Shown here: positions 14,301-29,300 of the stretch, one piece after another
How positions within the stretch are numbered: position 1 is the stretch's first letter
How the letters are laid out: each line of letters opens with the position of its first letter
Assembly: GCA_032622095.1 (NCBI GenBank)
Contig: CP136061.1
Location: 191,400,369 to 191,464,368, forward strand
Direction of reading: 5' to 3'
From: Siphonodentalium dalli
Taxonomy: Eukaryota > Mollusca > Scaphopoda > Gadilida > Siphonodentaliidae
Length of the DNA: 64,000 nt
Notes under the pieces: generated by a model
Told to the model about the DNA's origin: nothing
Seen by the model: the letters and a program-made list of their open reading frames with translations, nothing else
Database searches by the model: none
Translations under genes and position numbers: made by a program

Positions 14301-17300
14301 GTTAGAAGGTCTATGGTCGGACTATGGGTAATGGCATCTAATACCTATAGTTTATGTTGTTTTGAGTTACAGAATTACCAGGAATACTGTTGTGATGTTG
14401 TCGAAAGTATAGTGAGAAGTTTTTATGTGTAAGAAATTTAACTACTGTTTACACCCATCAGTAAACCCATCCCTGAGTATAAGCCAAGTCTATGTTTTTT
14501 CTCCCAAATAAATCATGGTATGGTCCTCGTAGATAAGCCCAACCCCATTTTTAGAACTTAGAGGGTGATTATGCATTGATGTCAAGTTAACTCAGAATGA
14601 AGATGACAATAATTCATGCAGAAAAATAGCATTACTCCAGCTAATTTCCATTGCAACCTCATTGATACTACTTGCCCCATTTTGTTTCACAAAATGCTGT
14701 ATATAAGATGATTTTTGTGTCTTATTTTAAATATTTACTGTCACATAAGAAAACACAAAAAAAATTATTTAATTAAATAAAATAATATACATCATGGTTC
14801 ATCTAAAACACCAGATTAGATTTAATAGCAATATAAATGCAAACTGAGATTTTATATGTGGGGGGTGGGGGAAGGTAAGCCCAGTCCCAAGTTTTTGTGT
14901 AAAAAATCATGCCCCCACCCCCGGACAGATGGGTGTATACAGTAAGCATGTGGTACGTGAGAACTGAAGTGCTTTTAATGGCCTTGTTATCTATCAATTG
15001 GTATGCATTATTTTATTTGTGCATTTTAAGGAGTACTAGCTGTCTTAGTTTATCAGGTTATAATTTTTGTCTACAGTTATGAAAATGTTTGTCGCCAAAA
15101 CATTGTGTAGTTATTTGTTGATAACTAACAAGTGAAGTTTTCTGATATAATTCATATCAGGTATATCTCAGATACAGTAATCGACTCCTTAACCACAGCA
15201 GAATTATGGGTAACTTTTCAGTGAGAGCTTTCAGATGAATGGCAACAAGCCATATTTCCAACTAAATCAGGGGGGGGGGGGTCGGAAAAAAAATTCAGGC
15301 ACGTATGGCATTTTTCCCCTTTCGATCATTTTTTGTACCCACCCACTGCCAATTTTTTTTCCTTTTCGGCAGTTTTTTCCGACCATTTTTTGACACCCAC
15401 CCCCCTTTTAACACTAAAACAGAGATTTGTGGGGGGAAATTCACTGTAAACAGCTGTATATGAATTTATGTGCATACTATTTATCATGGATGTTAACATG
15501 GACATGTAAATAGGAATGAATCATTTTGAGGTCATTCGACCAAAAAAACATGGCTGCCAGTGGCCATCTTGGATTTCAAAATTTGCAACAAAATACAACA
15601 CGATAACTGCCTGCAGTCAGTTTACCAGTTAGATTTACATTATTTCTCTCATTCAAAGTTGTTTAAAAAAAACAGCAGGATTTTTTTTTTTTATTTGCGG
15701 AAAAAATTGCTTGTTGGTGGCTTTGACCACCCACCCACCCCGGCATACGTGCCGGAATTTTTTTTTCACCCCCCCCCCCCTGACTAAATCCTGAAAATTT
15801 ACCCATAATTCTGTGGTTAAGGAGTCGATTATTTAGAGCATTACTTTAGTTTTTGAAAGATGATTGTGGCAACAAGTTTTGAAAATGACAGGTTGAATAG
15901 TGATAAATGGCCCTAGCAATACACATCGCTTAACAACTGACGAACATGGATCATTTTACAACCAATGACAGAGCATATTAAGGCTAATTTTTGAGAAGTC
16001 AAAGGTTTCATGTGATTCCAAAAATATCTCATTATTCATGTCTGAAATGTTCAACAATTATCGTGAATTGACATAGATTTTTAAATCTTCAACTAAGGAA
16101 AGACAGAATTATGAACAGTACAGGTTAGCTCACAATTTTCATGAACATAAGCTATTCGTCTGATGAAGAAGCATATTATGTTTTACATTTATGGCCATTA
16201 ACCCTTTCAGTGCCAAGTCTGATTTTTGTATCAACCCATATTTCCTTGATCATTTTTCAAATTTATTGATTATAATAATGTGATACATTGATGGAAAGAG
16301 CTCTTAGTCAATGTATCACATTATTATAATCAATAAATTTGAAAAATGATCAAGGAAATATGGGTTGATACAAAAATCGGACTTGGCACTGAAAGGGTTA
16401 AATGTGTTTTGTGTAATTTTGATCTATGTTGTATATGTTGTCTTCTATTTATATGTTTTTCTGAAACCACATATGTTTAACAGATCTTCTGTTGAACCCT
16501 TTCTATAATAAATGGATTCTCCCTGACTCTTTCCCAAAACCGGTAAAAAAAAACCCTGATACTTTTACAGCTAAAACGGTAGACTTCTTTAAAAAAAAAG
16601 GGCTAATAGGTGTAGAATAGATTTCCAGACATTATTTCAAATTCAGAAAAATTTATTTAGTATGATTATTGGTATTATTTCCTTACAGATCGTGGAATTC
16701 CAGCCAATAAAACTCAGCAAGATCTATACTATTACAAAAGTACTGTACACTGAATCACTCGTCTGTGATCATCAGTAACACATCCATTGAATCATGGTTA
16801 CATTTTGATCACGCATCAATACTAAAATCTCTTAAATTACTACATTAACCCTTTTTATACTAAATTGTTTCTCCCACCCAGTTATAAGAGTAAACATTGG
16901 AATGGTCTACTATTCATTTGGAGGGATGTTCAGGTTAAATTACCAGACAACAGTATGACGAAAATATAATACAAGTGCAGAAGTATTTATGTTCATTGGT
17001 GGGAAATGTTTAGATAATAAGTTCAACAAACGATTGTTAAACTTATTATCTGAACATTTCCTAAGGGAACTACAGTAATGCCCTAATTTATCCATCTCCT
17101 TAACCACAGCAGAATTATTGGTAATTTTTCAGGATTTAGTCGGAAATATGGCTTGTTGCCATTCATCGGAAAGCTTTCCGATGTATGGCAACAAGCCATA
17201 TTTCCGACTAAATCCTGAAAAGTTACCCATAATTCTGCTGTGGTTAAGGAGTCGATTAATTAGGGCATTACTGTACTTATCAATGAGTATTTAGTATAGA

Positions 17301-20300
17301 AAGGGTTATTAAAACAAGATTATTCTGAACTCATGTATTGTCTGGCATTAGCAACATGCAGTTACAAACATTCTTACCCCCCCCCCCCTCCTTCCCACAC
17401 AAACAAAATTGTGGGATGGCAGATAATTTAATGGAATCCGCTTGTTATTCTGGGAGTTAGCCAGAAACTGAAAATAGTGTGTCCAAAACCATTGCATAGT
17501 CATAGTGATAGCTGATCGACACAGTATGCATCACGGAGGTGGGAATGTCACCCATTTATTTATCAAGGATCAGCGGAGGGCTCATCTCAACTTCAAATTT
17601 AGCTTTCAAATACGGTCTTCCAAAAAACATACCAGTACTTACTATCTTATACTTGCAAATTCCAGAGAGGAAGTTGAAGTATACTTTTAAATTTCAAACA
17701 AGGTTTATATTGACTAAAAATATGACCAGTCAATGATAGTCAGAAACTGGCTAATATATGCCTGTTTATGCCAAAAATCTTTTGAAAAAATATGCATGTC
17801 GTGGCCAGCTGGCTGGCTAAGCCTCTGCACCCATCGCCACGAATTGATAGAAGCTTTCAATCCTTCCTTTTGTGGTCAGTATTTTTTTAATCTCAGCACA
17901 AATACCAAGGGCAAGGTACTAGTACATACAACACATAGGTTTGGATTCTTTTGGTTTATTGGGGTTTATCGTCATTTAAGCTGCTAGACCATATCACAAC
18001 ATGGACGAAAGACTGCACAGAGAGTTAATTTCACTGGGAAATCACCTCACTACACATACAGTAATGCTCTAAATAATCGACTCCTTAACCACAGCAGAAT
18101 TATGGATACTTTTTCAGGCTTTAGTCGGAAATATTGTTTGTTGCCATTCATCGGACTATTTCCGACTAAATCCTGAAAAATTACCCATAATTCTGCTGTG
18201 GTTAGGACTCGTTAGGAGTCGATTATTTAGGGCATTATTGTAGACACCTCCAATTCATGGAAATCAACTGGCGAACTTACCAAGATACACATTTCAGATT
18301 ACCTTCCATTTGCATGAATAACATATCAAACAGGATTAATGTGTTTCATTTTGAAAATGTTTTTGACTCCACGTTTCTAATGTAATTGGCTATGCTCTTG
18401 ACTCAGAAAAAACTTGGTTATTGCAGTCATTAAGCCATATTTCCGACTAAATCCTGAAAAATTACCCATAATTCTGCTGTGGTTAGGACACGTTAGGAGT
18501 CGATTATTTAGGGCATTATTGTAGACACCTCCAATTCATGGAAATCAACTGGCGAACTTACCAAGATAAACATTTCAGATTACCTTCCATTTGCATGAAT
18601 AACATATCAAACAGGATTAACTTGTTTCATTTTGAAAATGTTTTTGACTCCACGTTTCTAATGTAATTGGCTATGCTCTTGACTCAGAAAAAACTTGGTT
18701 ATTGCAGTCATTTAATCGTATATCTGATTCATTCATCATCTTATTTAGAGTGATCTTTGTTGGTTATGTTAAGTTAAACATTTTTAGAAGAAAGCTATGT
18801 TTTATATGACATAATGAATTCTCCAAAGCAATCCCTGTAATAAATATAAAGATTTAAATAATTTATATTTATTTAAAATGAGCTGTGAACATTAAATTAT
18901 TTTCTATGGATATTCCAGTTATTAATTTTAGTACCTGCTTCGATCTAGCTATTATATTCAACCATGTCTTGAAAAATTTAAAATGATATCATCTATTCAT
19001 TTTTCTGCATGTGCTTTTTGTGCCAGTTTCACTGCTAACCCATCTTCATTTCAGCATACCACTAAATGGGATTTTGAACTCTTCATATCATTTTGTATAG
19101 CCTCATTGTTTCTCACTGGCCACATCTCTTTGGGTGGCTGTGTTTTTTCAGTATATCATTGACTTGGGATCCTTGATGCATAACTATTAACCCTTCCATG
19201 ACTGGAGCGAAAACCATCTGCCAATGTATTCTCCTATATATGCGAGTCTCCCATAGGGAGCCTCACATATATAAGAGAATACATTGCCCTAACAATATTT
19301 ACTTTGACCTTGTAAGCCAGTGCATTCTCTTATATAATTGAGGCTCCCTAAGGGAGACTCGCATATATGAGAGAATGCACTGGCACAGGATCTTTTATGC
19401 TGCACCAGCGTGGCTCCTATCATGAAAGGGTTAATCACTGTGTTCACTTGTGAATGTCTTTAATAGACGCTCAGATTTCTCCTGTGTATTTCATAATCCT
19501 TTCTTTGCGGAATGGATTCTTCCAACCTGTTATAATTGTACTCAATGGAATGGTCTATTATTCATCTGAAGGTTTGTTTTGGAGTATTAACTATTTCTGT
19601 TCTAACTGAAATCTCCCATTCAATTATAAAAGTATACATTGGAATAGTCTATTATTCATTTGGAGGGATGTCCAGGAAAAATGAGCACAGTATGACGACA
19701 GTATGACAAAATGATAATACAAGGGCAGAGGTATTCGTACTCTTTGGTGGGGTTCAGATAATAAGCTCAACAAACTTGGTCATTTGTTGAATTTATTATC
19801 TGTATATTTCCTGAGGGAACTACTTGTCAATGAGTATTTTATTATAGAGAGGGGGAAAACAGTCGACAAACAGATGAATAGATAATACCTGTACAAGTAC
19901 AGAAGGAGCCCTATTTATTGGAGGGAAATGTCCAGATAATAGTTCAACAAACGACCTACTGGGGTATTTTTATATGCCCAGTTTAAAAAAAAGGGATGTA
20001 TTATGTTATTAGTTCGTCTGTCTGTCAGGGTGTCTGTCCGACAGCCCTTACATTGGATACTTCTGTGGCTATCAATAAGCAAAATGGATATTAATGTGTC
20101 TATTTTCCATTATGTGGCTTGCCACATAACAGCATTCAGGTGAATCCTCAAAAATATTTTAAAATGGCCTAATCAGCCTATTTAATTTTGAAGTCACTCT
20201 AAAGGTGGAAACTAAAAGTCCATAGATTTAGACATCCATGATCTGTCAACAGGAGGTGTTCAGACAGTTATGTGGCTGGTCACCCAATCATGGACCTGTC

Positions 20301-23300
20301 AGTTTCTCCCAATCCACTGTCCTAGTTGCTGTATGGTAATTTATTTTAGTTTTAATCAGCTACTTCTGCTATAATTATCCCCCGCAAACGAAGTTTGGCA
20401 GGGGGTATACCGGGTAGGAATGGACTCCATCCATGAGTATATCTGTCCATAACAACTTTGAATCTCTATATCTTGGTCATCGCTAGTCGCATTTTTATGA
20501 TCTTCGGTATACTTGTGAACCAACATGGGGGGGAAGAGTATTAACAAACAGCGGGTTTCATCCATTGATTTTTTCAGGAGTTACAGCCCTTAATATTGAG
20601 TAATGGGACTTAGTGTGAACATAGATTTTACTCTTTACATGTCTAAATCCTTTGGCATACCCTACAGGCCACATCCCTTATCCGATTGTCTCCAAACTTC
20701 ATATGAATCTTTGGGGTGGCCTCTAGATGGGAGCTGTCAATTTTCCCCCAAAATTGTATTAAAACATGGCCACCATCAGCCATCTTGTTGTTTATCTGGA
20801 AATTTGGATTTTTTTGTCGGTCCGTTCATTTATCTCATCCAATGGATCTAATTGAAATTTTGCATGGAGGTTCACCATTTTGACTGCTTTCAAAAGAGGG
20901 GCAAATGATATTGTTCACATTTCCATTTTAATGTTATCTTTCTCAGCCTTGGGTTATCAGCCATTGGTTATCAGATCTGAATGAAATTTGGTATGGAGGT
21001 TTGCCATCACAAATGCTTTCAAAACACTGCCAAATGACTTTGTTTGCATTTTCATTTTGTCTTAGTTATCAAATTTTTCTTGATTTTAGTTTGTCCGGCT
21101 TGATAACTTAAAGGTACTCAATCCGAACAGAGGGTCCCCATCTCAACAGATTCCAACAACAACAATCCGATCAGAGGGTCTTATATTACTATTTCTTTGG
21201 CTTTGGGGGTAAAACATATTTGATTCGAGTCGAGGAACCCATCAAACAAAGCTCAGAGTTATTAGATATTGATTTTTGAAATTTGTTACTTTCTCGAGAT
21301 GAGTACTAATAATTGCCGTCAGTTTCGTAACCTGCGCGAGATGTGTACACCAAAACACAATTAAAACAGACAAGGATGGATAACTCTAAAATCAAGAGGT
21401 AATAATAACGCAATTTATTGAAGACTCGCATATATAAGAGAATGCATTGGCACAGGGTTTTCCCAAAAAAATCAGGAAGCGCCAGTCATGGAAGGGTTAA
21501 TAATGAATGTTGAGTGAAATCTTATATTTACCAGTTGGTTCTGTGTTTGTATTCTGATTGAATGGTTTACTATTAAAGGTACTCAATCCGATCAGACGCT
21601 CCTAAATTACTATTTCTTTGGCTTCGGGGGTAAAAAATATGTGATACGAGTCGAGGAACCCACCCATCAAAGCTCAGAGTGATTAGATATCGATGTTTGA
21701 ACTTTGCGGTTTCTTTTGTTTGTGGGCCACAAACGGATTGAAGCACGAGGGTCAAATGGACGGTCTTGCAGATAAAGATGGATAACTCTAAAATCAAGTG
21801 GTAATAATAACCACTTGATTTTAGAGTTATTCATCTTTATCTGCAAGACCGTCCGTTTGACCTTGTGTTTCTGGTAATCAAACAATTGAAATCACAAACT
21901 TCAAAAATCTATATCTGATCAATCTGAGCTTTGGCGGATGGGTTCCTCGACTCGAATCAAATGCTTTTTACCCCCGAAGCCAAAGGAATAGTAATTTAGG
22001 AGCGTCTGTTCAGATTGAGTACCTATAAATGTTATAATGATCAGATTCGTTTTAGTTTCACCTGCTAACAGAATCCAATTTTCACTCTTTAGGTTTTATC
22101 GGAACAAACACAAGCCAAGAGATTGAGGCGCTACATAAAGCACTCCGGGAAGTTGGCATGTCCACAACAGTTGTCAATGGAATGGACCCAGACGACTATG
22201 ATGTAGATGAAGTAGATGGGGAACCTAAAGGCGATACACTGCACCCAGGCTCAACTAAAAAATCTTCAGGTATTGCCACAATTCTATTATTATTTTATTG
22301 CTGCTTCTTTATTAGAAATCTAGTGACATGAGATGAAATGAAGAGATGAAGAGATATTATCTTCATTTTGTTGGGGAATGCACTGGCTTACAAGATCAAG
22401 GTAAATATTGGTAGGCCAATGCATTCTCTTGTGAGGCTCTTATGAGGCTCCCTGTGAGAAGGGATATTGTAATTTCAATATCAGGTCAATGCTGAATTCT
22501 AATAATTTCCCACCCACCATGAAATAAAATCCACCAAGTTAATTGGCTAAAATTAAGTAAAAGGCATGTGATTGCCCCTTGACAAAAGATAATTACCTGC
22601 CGCAAATTTGTTTGCTGCAGGAGGGAAATACAGTAATGCTCTAATTAATCGACTCCTTAACCACATCAGAATTATGGGTAACTTTTCAGGATTTTGTCGG
22701 AAATGTGGCTTGTTGCACTCATCGGAAAGCTCTCGCCGAGAGCCTTCCGATGAATGGCAACAAGCCATATTTCTGACTAAATCCTGAAAAGTTACCCATA
22801 ATTCTGCTGTGGTTAAGGAGTCGATTAATTAGGGCATTACTGTAGTTGACTGATGCTATTATATAGAGAGTAATCAATTGGTTCCGAGAATGACTTTAAA
22901 TAATTCTCCAGAGGCAAGAGACATTGGTAAGAAATTAGTGCGCTAACGCACACAAGTTGCTTACCTAAACATCTCTCGCCTCGAGTGAATTATTTAACGT
23001 ATTTCTCCGAACTAATTTATTACTCTATTTATTACACTTTTGCATCACTTTGGTTCGCAAAATATGATTAAAACACCCAGAATTAATGCATAAAAGTCCC
23101 GATGCGGAGAAAGATCAACCATAGAAAATTCAGTCTAGATCAGTGAGCGACGTAATGTCATTGACGTCACGAGAAATAACGTAATTCACTAGTGACATTA
23201 CCATTTTTAATCAATGGCATTTTCAATAGAAATCGCGCATAGGAGTTTGATAAAATATTATAACATCAAGGGGCTGGCTGCCTGGCAACTTAATTTCAAT

Positions 23301-26300
23301 GGGGCGTAGAGTGGAAAGATTTATGATTATTACAATATAAACAACCTTGATAATTAAGGGACATCCAGTTGTTTTACACATTTCCTGAACTGACAGCTTG
23401 AGACTAAATGTTATAGCATAGCCTGAATCTATACTTGATATTCCTTCAGGAAAGGATAGAACTGTTGAAGACATTCTTAGAGAAATGGCTGCTATTGAGG
23501 CGAAAGCAAAGCAAGAAAATCAGCAAGCTTATGACGTCAAACTAACTTCCGATTATGTTAGTCCCAAGCACAAAGTGACAAAGCCAGGTGGGTTTCCAAT
23601 CTTAATTATGAGGTTTAAGTTTGGAGAATGTTTACATCGCACGTCAAGAAATATTTGACAGACTATATACCTCTGTATACCTATGGCATGAAAATATCAC
23701 CAAGTAGTGTGACAGCTATGTTCTAATTCCATATGAAGTCTGTGCAATAGTTTCTATCAGAAGTCTACAGTTGTATCTAGTCCGTACTATATGCAACCAC
23801 TTCTCATGCAAAACATGTTGTGCTTGTGTTATGATGAGCTTTACCCTTCCTTGACTGGAGCTTCCAGAAATTTTGCGAAAACCATGTGCCAATGCATTCT
23901 CTTATATATGTGAGTCTCTGATAGGGAGCCTCGCCTATATAAGAGAATGCATTGGCCTAACAATATTTACCTTGACCTTGTAAGCCAGTGCATTCTCTTA
24001 TATATGTGAGGCTCCCTATGGGAGAATCTTTAATGCTGCACCAGCTCCTCTCCCATCATGAAAGGGTTAATGTAAGAAACAAGTTCATCTTATAGAAAAC
24101 ATTTCCAAGTTATACTTGACTTCTAATAATTTTAAATTTTAGTTTCTTCAATATAGATTGACGTGATAAAAGGTTTATTTTCCTCGAGAATGATTCAGCA
24201 AATTGGGAACTGAGCTTTTGTTATGCTACCATTGAACAGTTTTTTTTTTATGCCACAGATATGAAATGGAAAATATGGGGAACAATTAAAAATCCACCCT
24301 GATCATGCCAAATAGTATCAGCAATATAACGACCTCCCATCCTCTCCCATCCTCTCTATCAAGTCACTCTCGCCTCTTTGCAGATGACACTATAGTCTCC
24401 ACATACGTAGGAAAAAGGAACCTATAATCCATGACTACTACCTCCACCATCAGAAACAAAATAGCACAGAAAAGGCAAAATATCTAGGAATAACCATCTC
24501 TAAAGATGTCTTGGAATTCTCACATAAATAACATCACAAACAAAGCCAATGCCTCATTAATATTTATCAGAAGAAACATCAGGACAAATAACCATAAAAT
24601 AAAAGAACTAGCTTATAAAACATTTGTCCGCCCTAGTTTGGAATATTGATCAACCATATGGCACCCATGGCAAGCATACCTAAGAGACCAAATAGAAATG
24701 GTCCAACACAGAGCAGTCTGGTATACACCGAACATCTTCAACTATGCAAGCCTTGTCTCTGACATGATAAAACACCTGCAATGGCCTTCTCTAGAACAGC
24801 GCCGATTATATTCATCACTGCCTCCCCACAACATCCAGAGGTAATAAATTTGTAATGTTTTCACTGGACCCAAATACATCGCTCCTCATTCTACCCACAT
24901 ACTATTCTTGCATGGAATTCTCTTGACCCTGCTATTGCTACCCTCACAGACCTGGACAAGTTCAAATCTGATCTTTAAAGCGACCACTTCAAACTCCCAT
25001 AACCTAACCTGTTCCTAATCTGAGTTTTCAGCATGTTTTTAAATAAAATCAAAAATTCACCATAAATATTGCACATCAAAATTGTATAGCTATACACAAT
25101 CATGTGCCTCAATTCAAACTTCAACATAATGAAGGTTAGAAGAAACCTATAAATTGATAGATAAAAACCCCTCATAGAATGCATTGTGTAAGGTTAGCCA
25201 TAGTAAGTTTGTGGGCATGAAATTAGTTAAGTCTAGATGAGAAATTAAAGCCCACATCCTACTTTCCTGTGCACTGATAGTCTGTCAGTGCTTGAAGTGT
25301 GACATATACTTTCTCTGAGACTCTGATCTAAACATGGCCAGTTCTTCACCTTTATCATGACCATGTAAAAAACGTTATAAATTTTTGTTTTCTGCTAAAT
25401 AACTTTTTTCATGAAGCATTTTGGGAACATTTTACGACAAATGTTCCATTTCTAAAATAGCTTTTAATCACTTTGTAACTCCTATAATACTATCCAATCC
25501 TTTTCTAGAGACCCACATGCAACTTTTATGGTATCTGCATGTCTGAAGGTAAGGAATTACATTAACTCTTGTCATCTTATGAGCCTTCTGATTCAATTAT
25601 ATTTATTTTTAGGACTTCAAAGACAAGGTGATATTGATGATCCAGACAAACTAGACTCAGAGAAACTTTACAAAGATGTCACTGGAGTCGTGAGTTATTC
25701 TAGTTATAAAGTATACCCCGTCTTTTCTTGTAAATTGTTAGAAATTGATAGTTGTATTCTCCTAGTGATGAAGTTATGGAAAATGATCAGTTTAGCAATT
25801 AAACCTTTCCATATCTCCGTCAAAGGTATCTTGCCCACTGAACTATATGGTATATCCCCAATATTAACAAGGAAGGGTTAACAAACCCGCGTTGAAAACG
25901 GAACGAAAATTCTGTGGTACATTTTATCCTGTTTCCTGACCGGTAACCTCGGATGACGTCATCTCCCAATGTCCATTTAAACTCAACGCCAGATCGTTAT
26001 TCTTCACTTTTTCCCTTGTTAACGGAAGGAACACATCGAAGATAAGTTGACAGTTTTTTGTGTTATACAAAAAACATTATTTCCGTTAATTATTATGTTG
26101 AATTGTGCAATTGACTCGCTTTGCTATAGCGATTAGCGTCCATGTTTTTAAACGATCGAGAACGTTCATAATTCAACGAATGCATCTTTTTTCTATTTGT
26201 CGTGGAACGGATGAATAAATTATTCAATAATAGATGCACATTTGGATATGACTAAAGACGCTAAAAATCTTTATAGCACGAATCGATTGCACACATGTGC

Positions 26301-29300
26301 GATTTTCTGTGGTCGAAGCAAAAATTACCACGTGCGTCACTTGGTTAGTAACAGTATCACGAAATTAAGTGACTTACTTTCAGCGGTCTGACGGCTTGGT
26401 AAACTGTAGCTACAATTTATTTATCAGAAGAAAGCAGTATTAAAATCTTATGAAAGCGGATTGTAAGGATATGCAATATATCCCGGCTTTGTGTGAAAAC
26501 TCTTTTCGTTTTAAGTCATTTCGTTTTCCATATTTTTTACAAATTCAAAATGGCATCTGTCCAAAAAAATTTGGTAGATTATAGTCGCCAAAAGACAGAA
26601 TGATATATGCACATTGGAATATGACTAAAGACGCTCATCTTTATTGCAAGGATCTATTGCATACATGTGAAATGTATTCCGTGGTCCAAGCGGAGGGACA
26701 CGTGCTCTGGCCTGTGCGATAAGGTATCACAAAATTAGGTGACTTACTTTCGGCTTCTGACGGCTTCGTCGCTACAAGCTTTATGTATACTAGAGTGTAA
26801 ATTGACACTTGTGAATAATTTTTTCATTGTTTCAACTTAACAATATTGGTTTACAAATATTGATTTCGTGCAAAACAATCGATAGGTGCTTATCATTATC
26901 AACAATGACAACATAAAAATAACAGATTGTTAGCAATTGTCAGAACTCGGTCAGATACCAAGCTTGTCAGGCTGAAAAGTCTCATTCAAGATCACTGAAT
27001 ACAGATCAGAATGCATAATGCCGACTTCCCCCCATTACAACACTTGTCCAGGTATGTTGTCTGGGTGCAGTACAGTTGATCCGTGTACATGCCTTTGAGT
27101 GTGCACATTAAAGAATGCTACTGGAATCGCCACAGATCCCCGTGAGGGTCGCAAGAGAAGAGAAGAAACCTTTGAGACCTGGACACTGACACTTGTCGAT
27201 ATATAGTGTTCCCCTCATCGGCGTAATTAGCACTCGGGGCGATACCTGTCGAGGGTGATCCCCTCTTTGGCTTAGCAACTCGGGGCGATAGTTACCTCAA
27301 ACAGGGCGCAGGTTGGGGCTACCCATCGAACCGATTAGTCACAGTTGGTGCGCTCCCTGGACTATCGTAAGGGACGTCAATCTGCTCCCTCGGGTCGACC
27401 ATTGGCGGGTTGGCGTGCCCAGGTGCGGCCGTGGCGTCCATCTAACATTTGAACCACGCGCTGTCCATCGCTACTAGTCACTATCTTGGGGTCAGCACGG
27501 CTGGGGGTTCGCCCTGTCCCTATAATAATCCTATATGCCTTCGGTCCCTGCTGGGCTTGGGCTGGGGTTGAAATTCCCAAGCATGCTTCCTCCTTGGTGG
27601 CCAACTCCAGGTCTGTGGGCCTGGAATTCCAGTTACTGGCTGCCTTCTGATCAAATAGCAGCCAGTACCTTCGGGTTTGAATCCTATTAAAGATGCACAA
27701 GAATTTGTTCCCCGATGCCGTTCTAGTAGGAGGCATGCTTCGGATCCTGCCCCTCTTAACAACCCATCGCCAGTTCGGACTGATGGAGATCGGGATCGGG
27801 ACGAGCTGTAGCTCTATCCCCGAGGTAAAAAGGCTCTGGACATTCCTTTGGGGTCACCCATCCATGCGCTCACGAGGGAGCTCAGATAGTTGTTCAGGGT
27901 TCTCTGATGCAGACAAGTGTCGCTGTAGCCGAGTGGTTAGGCCATCGGACTGCAAACTGAGCGACATGAGAGTGGACCAGGTATTCAAAAGTTTTATTCT
28001 CGGATTGAGCAGAGTTCAGCTCCTTGCTTTATATGTTATTGTTTCTTTCAATGTGCCCTCCGGCGCCTGCAAGGTCGTGGTCATGGCTGGAATAGACTGT
28101 CACCCGTGTGGATAGTCTTCAGGAATAATCTTTGGATGATTGGTCAGTCATATCACGAAGAGCGGTACTGATACAATGGGTCACTATATGAATCCATCCT
28201 AGACATATGCTCATCTTCAGAAAGCAACTGGTTTCCTATCTTCACGATTCACATTAATAACGTTGTACGCTCTTCATACGGACAGAAGATCCTTACCAGA
28301 TGCTTCCCCTCGTGCGAGGTATTCACTAGCATTGGGTGTAGGATGCCAGATTATATGCTCCGCCCACTAGCTTCGCACTTCAGGCGATGGTTGTCTCAAG
28401 AACAAGGTGCAATCAGAGGGGCCCCCCCATCCGTCCCAGAAGGGGTACCTTGGACCATCGACCCGTCGGGGGTCCGTCAGAAGATCAAGAATAGAGAGAA
28501 AAGAAAACTGGGTCTTTGTTTTTCAATAGTTAAACCGGCCATCTGTTTCGGCTGGTTTTGGGCTTGTGCCACAATCACGGTGCATGTTTCCTGTGATTTC
28601 TCAGTTGGGTTTAACTTTGGAGCTAGCCGGTATTTCAACATATTGAATATCGCCAGGTTGGGAAATGAAAGCCTTATCGAAATCATGAAACATATAAATG
28701 CCAGGCTCCAAATGCATTTCCTTTTGGGAGAATCGAAGCGGAAGCAGGTTGGTCATACAGCACTGAACTTTGAAAAGTTTGCAAGCATCATTACGAGCAT
28801 AGGTTTCGTGGTTCTCATTGAATCTCAAGGCTTGCATCCACTTGTTGCCTACTTTAGCGGACAGTTGAATAGACGTAGCCTTTCTAAACGGTCTATCTGG
28901 TTTCTTCTCGTCCCCTTATCTTCTCTTCTTCTCCATGCCATGAGACACATTGACAGCGACGGTGGGGCTTCATTTAGACCTTTCAATTTGTGAATGACTG
29001 CTTATGGTCCATAATGTTCACTGATTCATTAGGATCCTCTTGTTCACGTATTCAATGGTTAATTACAGATGTTCCGAAATTGGTTGTATGCACGAGCTAG
29101 TGTCCACACGCGGGTGTCCCCATTGGTATTCACGGCGGTCATTCGGACTACGTAAGCCTGTAATTTGCTCAATGTTGTGGCTAACGCGGGCAGGCAGGGA
29201 CTTCCTTGACGGGTCACCGGCAATTGGGGTAATTCCATGAATAGCTTATTCCTGTACTTCCTGGTTATAGGGTCAATGCAACGTTTCCTTTCTAGTACTC

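Noticed and set aside
25690-25881. Extension of the exon 11 frame into the intron
   Set aside because: A consensus gtgagt donor at 25690, and phase-correct continuation in exon 12, make intron retention unnecessary. The extension runs into element 1.
27377-27762. Minus-strand ORFs with a QAASN-type stretch repeated in element 4 (near 56340)
   Set aside because: A short similar peptide appears in both, but several frames stay open over the same bases, and DNA-level repetition explains the similarity. No known domain.
27917-27990. Functional tRNA gene
   Set aside because: The acceptor and T arms do not pair and the B box is degenerate. Called a tRNA-like module only.
28343-28993. 216-codon ORF in element 1
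   Set aside because: No recognised domain, and the matching region of element 4 (about 63100-63700) shares nucleotides but not this open frame. It is probably a chance ORF in a repeat.
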